Origin: Clostridiales bacterium DTU023
Lineage (GTDB): Bacteria > Bacillota > Clostridia > Saccharofermentanales > DTU023
Length of the DNA stretch: 5,310 bases
Reading direction: 5' to 3'
Assembly: GCA_001512945.1 (NCBI GenBank)
Contig: LFTF01000076.1
Location: 9,925 to 15,234, forward strand
A program made the position numbers and the translations under genes. The notes under the pieces were generated by a model. That model made no database searches, had not been told where the DNA came from, and saw nothing but the letters and a program-made list of their open reading frames with translations. Positions 1-5,310 of the stretch are shown piece by piece. Position 1 is the first letter of the stretch, and every line of letters starts with the position of its first letter.

Positions 1-143
1 GTCCCGTACATGGCAACTTCTCCGGTGAGAGGCCCGATCAAACCGATTTTGATTGTGTCACTTTCTTTTTTCGCGCAACCTGTGAATATACTGATACAAA
101 GCGCAATGCATAGAAAAATAGCAAGGAATTTTATTCTTTTCAT
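1..143 (-). CDS. Partial ABC transporter solute-binding lipoprotein, branched-chain amino acid type (5' end only)
   Basis: The first 47 codons of a minus-strand gene that runs off the left edge. The product begins MKRIKFLAIF, followed by a hydrophobic stretch and the lipobox F-T-G-C with the lipidated cysteine at residue 23, so it is a secreted protein anchored by lipid to the membrane. Right after a short charged linker comes IKIGLIGPLTGEVAMYG, the opening beta-strand and ligand loop typical of LivJ/LivK-type (Peripla_BP_6) receptors for branched-chain amino acids or related small molecules such as amides and urea. The start is supported by GGAGAG on the minus strand (149-154), five bases ahead of the ATG. 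Permease and ATPase genes would be expected further left. Substrate cannot be told from this fragment. The gene points away from the pilus operon and need not be linked to it functionally. Confidence 0.85.
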   Translation of the reverse strand, partial: MKRIKFLAIFLCIALCISIFTGCAKKESDTIKIGLIGPLTGEVAMYG

Positions 144-148
144 TATTT

Positions 149-154
149 CTCTCC
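149..154 (-). promoter_or_regulatory. Ribosome binding site of the lipoprotein gene
   Basis: GGAGAG on the minus strand, five bases before the ATG at 143-141. It fixes the start that gives a complete signal peptide with lipobox. Confidence 0.7.
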
Positions 155-171
155 TTATTTATGAATTAGTG

Positions 172-185
172 ACAAGTTTACTTGT
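172..185. repeat. Small inverted repeat in the lipoprotein gene leader
   Basis: ACAAG-TTTA-CTTGT, a 5-base stem with a 4-base loop, lying 18 bases before the ribosome binding site of the minus-strand gene. It is too short and AT-rich to be a terminator. It may be a minor leader hairpin or chance. Confidence 0.3.
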
Positions 186-203
186 AAAAACTGAAAATGT
201 CTC

Positions 204-216
204 TTATGACTCATAA
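204..216. promoter_or_regulatory. Perfect 13-base palindrome TTATGA-C-TCATAA, possible operator
   Basis: Two perfect 6-base half-sites around one central base, about 60 bases upstream of the lipoprotein start codon. The size and symmetry fit a dimeric repressor or activator site. No regulator is encoded in the window, so the role is inference only. Confidence 0.35.
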
Positions 217-237
217 CAAAGGAAGCGATGGAACCTT

Positions 238-249
238 GCTACGCGTAGC
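238..249. repeat. Perfect 12-base palindrome GCTACGCGTAGC
   Basis: A GC-rich self-complementary sequence in otherwise AT-rich DNA, about 95 bases upstream of the lipoprotein gene. It could be a protein-binding site or a restriction/modification target (it contains ACGCGT). No run of T follows on either strand, so a terminator is not supported. Confidence 0.35.
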
Positions 250-275
250 CAATTTAACCAAAAATATGAATATTG

Positions 276-304
276 TATAAATTGAGAAAGCTATTTAAGC
301 TCAA
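276..304 (-). promoter_or_regulatory. Weak candidate promoter for the lipoprotein gene
   Basis: On the minus strand TTGAGC (304-299) could act as a -35 box, with the AT-rich TTTATACAAT just downstream serving as the -10 region. The best-placed hexamer (TTTATA, spacer 17) is a poor match and the best-matching one (TACAAT) is spaced 21. The -35 also overlaps an inverted repeat ATTGAG-N13-CTCAAT (281-305). Offered only as the best sigma-70-like candidate seen. Confidence 0.2.
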
Positions 305-512
305 TAGATGACCTCAAAAGCCTTTGCTTAGAATCATTTAGGGAACCCGTTCTACGAATAGTTTCTTGTTATCTTGTATAAAACTAGATACGAGTACAGA
401 TATCATATGAAAAGAAAGAAGTCTTTTGATGGTAAGTTACTGTTTATGCCACCTCTCTGTGTCACATAGCCGACGTAGTTGTCTGTCCAAGGATAGCCGG
501 GTATGTTGTCCC

Positions 513-526
513 CAATTCTTAAATTG
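513..526. repeat. Short inverted repeat CAATT-CTTA-AATTG
   Basis: A 5-base stem with a 4-base loop, inside a pair of TTGTCC direct repeats (506-511 and 524-529). It sits just left of the GC-richer island and may be part of a larger structured element. No function is assigned. Confidence 0.25.
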
Positions 527-542
527 TCCAGGGCATCTATAG

Positions 543-641
543 AAAGGCGAAAACCCCGGCGTCGGAGCAGGATCAGCCTATGAACTTGGTGGCAATCTCA
601 TCATAAACGGCGGTACGGCGACGCAACCGATGTTCGTTTAA
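543..641 (+). pseudogene. GC-richer island: possible coding remnant of a glycine-rich surface-protein repeat, or a structured RNA
   Basis: Read from 543 this stretch gives 32 residues and a TAA stop, beginning KGENPGVGAGSAYELGG and continuing NLIINGGTATQPMFV. A TAG stop lies directly before it and there is no start codon, so it cannot be an intact gene. The motif GGNLIINGGTAT resembles the repeats of the form GGxIxINGGTVTA found in glycine-rich secreted proteins of Firmicutes; this similarity is from memory and was not searched. Codon choice resembles the pil genes, unlike the AT-rich flanks. The opposite strand is also open here (ending ...YDEIATKFIG) without a recognised product. The same bases can form helices (558-565 with 627-634, or 559-564 with 619-624), so a non-coding RNA is the alternative. 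Confidence 0.25.
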
Positions 642-697
642 TTGTTTTACAACTCAAGAGAACATACAGAATAATGTATACTCAGTTATCTAAATTA

Positions 698-716
698 ATA
701 TGTCTTCTAGACGTAT
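698..716. repeat. Imperfect palindrome ATATGTCT-TCT-AGACGTAT upstream of the pilB promoter candidate
   Basis: An 8-base stem with one T/G mismatch (G-U pair if transcribed) and a 3-base centre, ending five bases before the TTGACA at 722. Its position suits a regulator binding site for the pilus operon, but nothing in the window identifies a regulator. Confidence 0.3.
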
Positions 717-721
717 ATACC

Positions 722-753
722 TTGACAAGCCTATATTCCAGTAGAACTATGAT
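722..753 (+). promoter_or_regulatory. Candidate sigma-A promoter of the pil operon
   Basis: TTGACA at 722-727 is a perfect -35 hexamer. The nearest good -10 is TATGAT at 748-753, but the 20-base spacer is long; the hexamer at the ideal 17-base spacing is the poor AACTAT (745-750). Transcription would start near 760 and give a leader of roughly 125 nt before pilB. Another weak candidate is TTGGAA (821-826) with CATTAT (843-848), spacer 16. The true start needs mapping. Confidence 0.35.
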
Positions 754-871
754 TTGTAATCAAAATGTTACACTACATTAATATTCATATATTTGCTTAT
801 TATTTCAAAGAATGATACGCTTGGAAAACATCACTATGATGACATTATGACTTGACTACTATGAAGAGGTA

Positions 872-879
872 AGAGGTGA
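872..879 (+). promoter_or_regulatory. Ribosome binding site deciding the pilB GTG start
   Basis: AGAGGTGA ends six bases before the GTG at 886. An in-frame TGA at 877-879 rules out any start further upstream, and the next in-frame ATG at 904 has no such sequence ahead of it. Confidence 0.75.
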
Positions 880-885
880 TTTGAC

Positions 886-2487
886 GTGTCGTCTGACAAA
901 CGAATGAGCAGTGATACATTGGAAGAAATCATTGCCCTGGAAGGTTACATCGATGGGAGACGGCTTAACCTCGCCATTGCCAGCCAAATGGGTATTCCCC
1001 AAGTTGATTTGAAAGTGCAGGCCTTGGATCCTTCTGTCGCCAAACAGATCCCGGAATCTATTGCCAGGCGCTACACGGTCTTCCCCATCGCCGTCAAGGA
1101 TAAGAATATTACGATCGCCGTCCATGACCCGCGTGACATCAGGGCCGTCGATGATGTGCGGCTGGCGACAGGCAAGCGGGTCTCAGTGGTCCTGTCGGAT
1201 CAAGCAGACATCCTCAATCTTATCAATCGCTTCTATGACCACAGCGAGGAGGCCACTCAGGCAGTTGATGAGTATACGGCCGATCTTGACCAGGACGTCA
1301 AGGAGTTTGGAGAGAGCGAGGATATCAGCGCCTCTCCTGTTGTGCGCCTAGTCAATACCATTATCACCCAAGCCAGCAAGATGGAAGCCAGCGATATCCA
1401 TATGGAACCCTTTGAGAACGACGTCCGGATCCGTTACAGGATTGACGGTGAGTTGCGGGAGATAATGCGAGTAAACAAAGTCATGTTCAACTCTATGGCT
1501 ATCCGTATCAAGGTCATAGGAGGCATGGATATCTCCGAACGAAGAAAACCTCAGGACGGCCGTGTGGAAACCTCCGTCGACGGCAAACCCTATGACTTGC
1601 GCCTCTCCATCCTACCTACGGTATTCGGGGAGAAGATTGTTCTCCGCCTGCTGGATCGAAGTTCCACCTTGATGACCAAGGAAGAACTGGGCTTCAGCAA
1701 GACCAATATCGAGCGTTTCAACCAGATAATCAGCGTACCTGAAGGGATCATCCTTTTGACCGGCCCTACGGGATCCGGCAAGACCACCACTCTTTACGCT
1801 GTCCTGGCTGAACTGAACGCCATCTCGAAAAATATTATCACGGTGGAAGACCCGGTCGAATACCGACTGGACGGTGTCAACCAGGTCCAGGTCAACAATC
1901 TGGCAGGCCTCACTTTTACCACGGGGCTTCGCTCTATCTTGCGCCAGGATCCGGATATCGTCATGGTAGGGGAGATCCGGGACACGGAAACCGCCCAGAT
2001 CGCCTTTCGTGCTGCCATCACCGGCCATGTCGTCTTGTCGACCCTGCATACCAATGATACGGTTAGCTCCCTGACCCGTCTGATCGATATGGAAGTGCCC
2101 GCCTACCTGGTCTCGACCGCGGTGGTCGGCATCGTCGCCCAGCGACTAGTTAAGCGGCTGTGCCGCTACTGCAGACGGTCTGGCAAAACGACCGAGGCTG
2201 AAATGGAACTTCTGGGCATCACCGAGCCTGCCGTCATCTACCATGCGGTAGGTTGCAATGAATGTGGCCAGACCGGTTACCGGGGGAGGACAGCCATTCA
2301 CGAGGTTCTGGTCATGAATCGCCAGATCCGGGATCTGATCGCCAAGAACACCCCTATCGATGAAGTCAAGGATGCGGCGGTAGCGGATGGGATGCATACC
2401 CTTCACCAATCCTGTGCCGAACTGGTCCTGGAAGGCAGGACGACCCTGGAGCAACTGCTCCGGGTGACCCAAACAGAGGACGAATGA
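886..2487 (+). CDS. pilB: Type IV pilus assembly (extension) ATPase PilB, GspE/VirB11 family
   Basis: Cytoplasmic hexameric ATPase that drives pilin polymerisation through the platform protein PilC. The 533-residue product has an N-terminal T2SSE_N-like region (about 20-117), an acidic linker (about 118-145), the N2 domain with SDIHMEP (169-175) and the arginines of RIRYRIDG (181-188), and the motor domain: Walker A GPTGSGKTT (293-301), Asp box ITVEDPVEY (318-326), Walker B LRQDPDIVMVGEIRD with Glu363, and His box HVVLSTLHTND (381-391). A zinc-binding tetracysteine, C426xxC429 and C457xxC460, marks PilB/GspE rather than PilT. GTG start with AGAGGTGA six bases before it. It is somewhat short because the N-terminus keeps only one degenerate MshEN-like half (LEEIIALEGYIDGRRLNLAIASQ) without the RLG motif, so c-di-GMP binding is doubtful. 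The gene overlaps pilT by four bases. A type II secretion GspE is the alternative, but the neighbouring pilT argues for pili. Confidence 0.95.
   Translation: MSSDKRMSSDTLEEIIALEGYIDGRRLNLAIASQMGIPQVDLKVQALDPSVAKQIPESIARRYTVFPIAVKDKNITIAVHDPRDIRAVDDVRLATGKRVSVVLSDQADILNLINRFYDHSEEATQAVDEYTADLDQDVKEFGESEDISASPVVRLVNTIITQASKMEASDIHMEPFENDVRIRYRIDGELREIMRVNKVMFNSMAIRIKVIGGMDISERRKPQDGRVETSVDGKPYDLRLSILPTVFGEKIVLRLLDRSSTLMTKEELGFSKTNIERFNQIISVPEGIILLTGPTGSGKTTTLYAVLAELNAISKNIITVEDPVEYRLDGVNQVQVNNLAGLTFTTGLRSILRQDPDIVMVGEIRDTETAQIAFRAAITGHVVLSTLHTNDTVSSLTRLIDMEVPAYLVSTAVVGIVAQRLVKRLCRYCRRSGKTTEAEMELLGITEPAVIYHAVGCNECGQTGYRGRTAIHEVLVMNRQIRDLIAKNTPIDEVKDAAVADGMHTLHQSCAELVLEGRTTLEQLLRVTQTEDE
2476..2480 (+). 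promoter_or_regulatory. Ribosome binding site of pilT inside the pilB end
   Basis: GAGGA lies within the last codons of pilB, three bases before the ATG at 2484 and nine before a second in-frame ATG at 2490. Spacing slightly favours the ATG at 2490, while the ATGA overlap at 2484-2487 favours coupling from 2484. The two products differ by only two residues. Confidence 0.5.
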
Positions 2488-3596
2488 GCATGAACTACCA
2501 GAATTTGGAACAATCGATCAACGGTCAGACCGGCCCCATTATTTCCATTCTAGATCAGGGCATTGCCGCCGGCGCCTCGGATATCCATTTAAGGCCGGGC
2601 CGAACCCCCTATATCCGGGTTAACACCGTCTTGAAACCACTGACAGAGTTCATGCTGACCAGCGAGGAGATCTTTGAATTCGGTCGCAGCTTCCTCAGCG
2701 AGCAAAAAATTGATGAATTGACGGATAAGGGTGAAATTGACGCCTCACTCAGTTATAAGGAGCGGCGTTTTCGGGCCAACCTCTTTTTACAAACGGATGG
2801 CTATACCCTGGCCCTCCGTGTCATTCCCATGGACATTCCCAGCCTGGAATCCCTCAATTTACCGGAAGTCCTAAAAGATCTCTGTGAGAAAAAACGGGGC
2901 CTGATCCTGGTGACAGGACCCACCGGTTCAGGAAAAACCACCACTTTGGCCGCTATGATCAATTACATAAACCAAAGGCGAAAAGAAAATATCGTCACCA
3001 TAGAGGATCCCATTGAATACCTCTATCCCCAACTGGAGTCCCTGATCAGCCAACGGGAATTGGGTGCGCACACCCGAAGCTTTGCCAACGCCCTCAGAGC
3101 CTCTCTGCGGCAGGACCCGGATATCATTCTGGTAGGCGAGATGCGGGATCTGGATACCATAGCGGTCGCCCTGACGGCAGCGGAGACGGGGCATTTGGTC
3201 CTCTCTACTCTCCACACGGTCGGAGCAGCCAATTCCATGGACAGGATTATTGACGTTTTCCCGGCCCACCAGCAGTCCCAGGTCCGCGCCCAGCTGTCCA
3301 ATGTCATTGAGGCTGTTATCTCCCAGCAACTCCTGCCCTCGGTTTCCTGCAACGAAATGTTGCCGGCGGTAGAAGTCATGCTGGGAACGCCCGCTATCCG
3401 AAATGTCATCCGCGAAGGCAAAACCCACCAGATTATGTCTATTATCGAAGGCAACACCGCCCAACAGATGGTCACCATGGACTGGGCCCTGGTCTACCTC
3501 TATCGCAAGGGACAGATTGCCAAGGACACCGCACTTCATTACTCCGTTGACCGAGCGGCCCTGTGCCGGGACATCGGCATACCCTTGAGGAGGTAA
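2484..3596 (+). CDS. pilT: Type IV pilus twitching motility (retraction) ATPase PilT
   Basis: Hexameric cytoplasmic ATPase that depolymerises the pilus, powering twitching motility and, in many species, DNA uptake. The 370-residue product has the family's usual length: N-terminal PAS-like domain with ASDIHLRPG (31-39), Walker A GPTGSGKTTT (145-154), Asp box VTIEDPIEY (171-179), Walker B LRQDPDIILVGEMRD (208-222, catalytic Glu219), His box HLVLSTLHT (237-245) and AIRNVIREGK (304-313), the C-terminal AIRNL-type motif diagnostic of PilT and needed for retraction. The tetracysteine of PilB is absent, as expected. The start codon overlaps the pilB stop (ATGA), implying translational coupling and a linked supply of the two opposing motors. 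The stop TAA overlaps the ribosome binding site of pilC. A start six bases later (ATG 2490) is equally possible. Confidence 0.95.
   Translation: MSMNYQNLEQSINGQTGPIISILDQGIAAGASDIHLRPGRTPYIRVNTVLKPLTEFMLTSEEIFEFGRSFLSEQKIDELTDKGEIDASLSYKERRFRANLFLQTDGYTLALRVIPMDIPSLESLNLPEVLKDLCEKKRGLILVTGPTGSGKTTTLAAMINYINQRRKENIVTIEDPIEYLYPQLESLISQRELGAHTRSFANALRASLRQDPDIILVGEMRDLDTIAVALTAAETGHLVLSTLHTVGAANSMDRIIDVFPAHQQSQVRAQLSNVIEAVISQQLLPSVSCNEMLPAVEVMLGTPAIRNVIREGKTHQIMSIIEGNTAQQMVTMDWALVYLYRKGQIAKDTALHYSVDRAALCRDIGIPLRR
3589..3594 (+). promoter_or_regulatory. Ribosome binding site of pilC overlapping the pilT stop
   Basis: GGAGGT ends five bases before the GTG at 3600 and its last T is the first base of the pilT stop TAA. 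It supports GTG 3600 as the pilC start and coupling of the two genes. Confidence 0.75.
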
Positions 3597-3599
3597 GAG

Positions 3600-4814
3600 G
3601 TGGATCGTCACTTTACTTACAGAGCCCTGACAGGGGACGGCATCGTACAGGCGGGTGATATGACCGCCAAGAGCGAGTCCGAGGTCTTGAACAAGATCCG
3701 GTCGCTTGGCCACACGCCCATTAAGGTCCAGGAAAAGGCCCAGCCTACCCGCAAGGTGTCCGTTTCTTTGTCGCGCCACAAGGTTAAGTTGGGTGATTTG
3801 AAAGTATTCTGCAAGCAATTGGAAACTATGCTGAACGCCGGTATGTCGCTTCACGGCTCCCTGGATATCTTGTCCGAACAAAGCGACAGCAAACAGCTGA
3901 GGGCCATTTTGAAGGAAGTCAATATCGCCATTCAAAAGGGCGCTTCCCTGTCCGAGGCCATGAGTCGATTCCCGGACACCTTCCCCGAGCTCATGATCAG
4001 TCTGACCGAGGCGGGTGAAAAGTCCGGACGTCTGGATCAAGTTATGGGCCGTCTAGCCATCCAGTATGAGCGAGAGGCCAAGGTCAAGAACAAGATGCGA
4101 AACGCGATGATCTATCCGGCCGTTCTGGGCATTGTCACCGTCTTCGCCCTGGCGGTCATCATGGTTTTCGTGGTCCCTACCTTTGTCGATATCTTCGAAA
4201 GCAATGATGTCCCCCTGCCCTTTATCACCAAGGTGGTCATCGCCCTCAGCAAGTTCATCAGCCAATATTGGTGGCTGATTCTTAGCCTGGTCCTGTGTGC
4301 GGTAATCGCCATACGAGCGTATTATAAAACGCCGTCGGGACGACGCTACTTCGACAAAAAGAAGATGACCTTCTTTCTGATCAAAAAATCCATCGTGCGC
4401 ATCAACGCCGCCCTATTCACACGAACATTGTCAACCCTTTTATCTGCGGGGGTTCCCCTGATCGACTCGTTGGTGTCGGCCGGGGCGACCACCTCCAACA
4501 TGATCATTGTGGACACTATGGAAGACATCACCGCCAATCTTCGCAAAGGGGGGACCATGAGTAAACTCCTAGAAGAATCCAAGCTTTTTCCCTCCATGAT
4601 GACCAGCATGATCGCGGTCGGCGAGGAATCGGGTTCTCTGGATGAAATGTTAATGAAAACAGCCGACTTTTATGACGAGGAACTGGAAGACGCCATGCAA
4701 AAACTGGTGGCCTCCATCGAACCGGTGATGATCATCATCATGGGTGTCCTCATAGGCTTTTTGGTTGCAGCTGTCATGCTCCCCATCTTCGGGATGAGCA
4801 GTACAGTTCAATGA
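3600..4814 (+). CDS. pilC: Type IV pilus inner-membrane platform protein PilC (GspF family)
   Basis: Polytopic membrane protein on which PilB and PilT act to add or remove pilin subunits. The 404-residue product starts with the usual FTYRAL-TGDGIVQAGD segment (5-20) and carries two T2SSF domains, about 67-190 and 270-395. Each contains the family signature: GEKSGRLDQV (139-148) followed by IYPAVL (171-176), and GEESGSLDEM (341-350) followed by EPVMII (374-379). Likely membrane helices are about 172-193, 223-240 and 374-396, the standard three-helix layout. Length is normal for the family. The GTG start sits three bases after the pilT stop with GGAGGT five bases ahead. GspF of a type II secretion system is the structural homologue, but pilT next door favours a pilus. 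Confidence 0.94.
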   Translation: MDRHFTYRALTGDGIVQAGDMTAKSESEVLNKIRSLGHTPIKVQEKAQPTRKVSVSLSRHKVKLGDLKVFCKQLETMLNAGMSLHGSLDILSEQSDSKQLRAILKEVNIAIQKGASLSEAMSRFPDTFPELMISLTEAGEKSGRLDQVMGRLAIQYEREAKVKNKMRNAMIYPAVLGIVTVFALAVIMVFVVPTFVDIFESNDVPLPFITKVVIALSKFISQYWWLILSLVLCAVIAIRAYYKTPSGRRYFDKKKMTFFLIKKSIVRINAALFTRTLSTLLSAGVPLIDSLVSAGATTSNMIIVDTMEDITANLRKGGTMSKLLEESKLFPSMMTSMIAVGEESGSLDEMLMKTADFYDEELEDAMQKLVASIEPVMIIIMGVLIGFLVAAVMLPIFGMSSTVQ

Positions 4815-4834
4815 TACAATCTTTTCTAGAAATT

Positions 4835-4840
4835 AGGAGG
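4835..4840 (+). promoter_or_regulatory. Strong ribosome binding site of the prepilin
   Basis: AGGAGG, the consensus Shine-Dalgarno, eight bases before the ATG at 4849. It is the strongest in the operon, consistent with a structural subunit that is needed in large amounts. The 34-base gap after pilC holds no clear promoter or terminator. Confidence 0.75.
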
Positions 4841-4848
4841 AAGAGACA

Positions 4849-5238
4849 ATGAAGAAACTACAAAAGAAACGCAAGGGATTTACCCTGATTGAGTTGGTGG
4901 TCGTCATCGTCATCATCGCCATCCTGGCGGCGGTGGCCCTACTCAGCTTCGGTAACTTTACCAACACAGCCAAGGATTCCCGGATCAAGCAGGAACATGC
5001 ACAGCTGATTACGGCCGGCAATATGTGGCGAGCAACTCAAGTGGACCCTACCGACGTTCCACCAGATTTGGAAGCTATTACAGCTTACTTTGAAAGCTCG
5101 AAACCAATCATGGATGCTCATGTATACACGGGGGGAGTATTGACATCAACGCTCTCAGATAATAATACTACGCTTACCTATGATTTCGCTGCGGTGAATG
5201 AACCAACCATAACACCTCAACCGGGGGTGGATGACTAA
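4849..5238 (+). CDS. Type IV prepilin (PilA-like, class III signal peptide)
   Basis: Pilin subunit or pseudopilin. The 129-residue precursor has a basic leader MKKLQKKRKG, a prepilin peptidase site between Gly10 and Phe11, and the conserved helix FTLIELVVVIVIIAILAAVA with Glu5 of the mature protein present. The mature chain is 119 residues, at the short end for a pilin. It has no cysteine, so the disulfide-bounded D-region of many PilA proteins is missing. Mature position 22, usually proline, is leucine (AAVALLSF). The C-terminal part, rich in Thr, Asp, Asn and Pro, ends TITPQPGVDD and is unlike any pilin I recognise. Base use becomes more AT-rich after about 5035, as often seen in fast-changing pilin ends. 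Its place after pilC and its strong ribosome binding site suggest the major pilin, but a minor pilin cannot be excluded, so no gene symbol is given. Confidence 0.9.
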   Translation: MKKLQKKRKGFTLIELVVVIVIIAILAAVALLSFGNFTNTAKDSRIKQEHAQLITAGNMWRATQVDPTDVPPDLEAITAYFESSKPIMDAHVYTGGVLTSTLSDNNTTLTYDFAAVNEPTITPQPGVDD

Positions 5239-5310
5239 AGCCCTCATTTTGACCAAATGATTCGTTGAGTAGATTTTCAAAACATCACGAACAGATTATT
5301 TGGAATCTGC
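5239..5310. other. Intergenic end of the window, no gene or clear terminator
   Basis: 72 AT-rich bases after the prepilin. Two weak hairpins can be drawn: TCATTT-TGACC-AAATGA (5244-5260), six pairs right after the stop, and CAGATT-ATTTGG-AATCTG (5292-5309), cut close to the edge. Neither is GC-rich and the first is not followed by a T run. Either could attenuate transcription after the pilin or protect its mRNA 3' end, but no firm terminator can be called. The next gene, if any, starts beyond the window. Confidence 0.4.

Larger units (their letters stand above)
155..885. other. Long AT-rich intergenic region between two divergent transcription units
   Basis: About 730 bases without an intact gene. 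The left part (155-330) is the leader and presumed promoter area of the minus-strand lipoprotein gene and carries palindromes at 204-216 and 238-249. The centre (about 430-641) becomes GC-richer, most clearly at 543-641, and is described separately. The right part (642-885) is strongly AT-rich and holds the candidate promoter and ribosome binding site of pilB. No tRNA, rRNA, CRISPR array or insertion-sequence ends were seen. A c-di-GMP riboswitch, which precedes pilus operons in some Clostridia, was looked for by its type I signature and not found; the type II class could not be tested reliably by eye. Confidence 0.7.

Noticed and set aside
10..216. A 68-codon open frame on the + strand at the left edge
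   Set aside because: It overlaps the minus-strand lipoprotein start, which has a ribosome binding site, signal peptide, lipobox and a recognisable binding-protein N-terminus.
281..305. ATTGAG-N13-CTCAAT inverted repeat as a separate operator
   Set aside because: Six-base arms with a 13-base gap in AT-rich DNA are weak evidence. It is mentioned only with the overlapping promoter candidate.
608..624. T-box-like sequence GGCGGTACGGCGA, similar to GGTGGTACCGCGA
   Set aside because: The invariant UGG that pairs with the tRNA acceptor end reads CGG, a second conserved base differs, and there is neither a following terminator nor an aminoacid-related gene.
835..864. Three TATGA repeats (835, 846, 860) before pilB
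   Set aside because: Unequal spacing (11 and 14 bases) and AT-rich context make chance likely, with no half-site symmetry.
430..885. c-di-GMP type I riboswitch upstream of pilB
   Set aside because: The conserved CAGGGCAAACC-type and GACGCAAAGCC-type segments are absent. CAGGGCA at 529-535 matches only the first bases by chance.
2928..4040. A 370-codon open frame on the minus strand across pilT and pilC
   Set aside because: It lies opposite two genes with complete family motifs, and its translation shows no recognisable domain. It is a by-product of their codon bias.
5292..5309. CAGATT-ATTTGG-AATCTG hairpin as an operon terminator
   Set aside because: The stem is AT-rich, and the window ends one base later, so the needed T run cannot be seen.

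Overview
The window holds the front part of a type IV pilus operon on the + strand, reading pilB - pilT - pilC - prepilin. A partial, oppositely oriented gene for a lipoprotein solute-binding protein lies at the left edge, and an AT-rich intergenic stretch of about 730 bp separates the two. Strong Shine-Dalgarno sequences (AGGAGG, GGAGGT, AGAGGTGA), GTG starts on two genes, a lipobox signal peptide and the compact pilB-pilT-pilC order suggest a Gram-positive anaerobe of the Clostridia type. The genus cannot be named from this window, and the assignment is an inference from style and gene order, not from a marker gene.

Left edge (1-143, minus strand): the first 47 codons of a lipoprotein whose mature N-terminus matches the start of branched-chain amino acid type periplasmic-binding proteins. 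Its upstream region carries two perfect palindromes that could be operators.

Middle (155-885): no intact gene. It is AT-rich except for a GC-richer island at about 543-641. That island is either a decayed protein-coding fragment, reading like a glycine-rich surface-protein repeat, or a structured RNA. The only perfect -35 hexamer upstream of pilB (TTGACA, 722-727) lies to its right.

Right (886-5238): pilB (extension ATPase) overlaps pilT (retraction ATPase) by 4 bp. The pilT stop is followed after 3 bases by the pilC start (inner-membrane platform), and a short 34-base gap leads to a class III prepilin. Together these give the motor pair, the platform and a pilin. The prepilin peptidase, the alignment proteins (PilM/N/O) and any minor pilins are not here and would be expected downstream or elsewhere.

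The system is recognisable, not new. The less ordinary points are the shortened, degenerate N-terminal domain of PilB, a prepilin without the usual proline at mature position 22, the unexplained intergenic island, and a 13-base sequence shared by the pilB and pilC translation starts.
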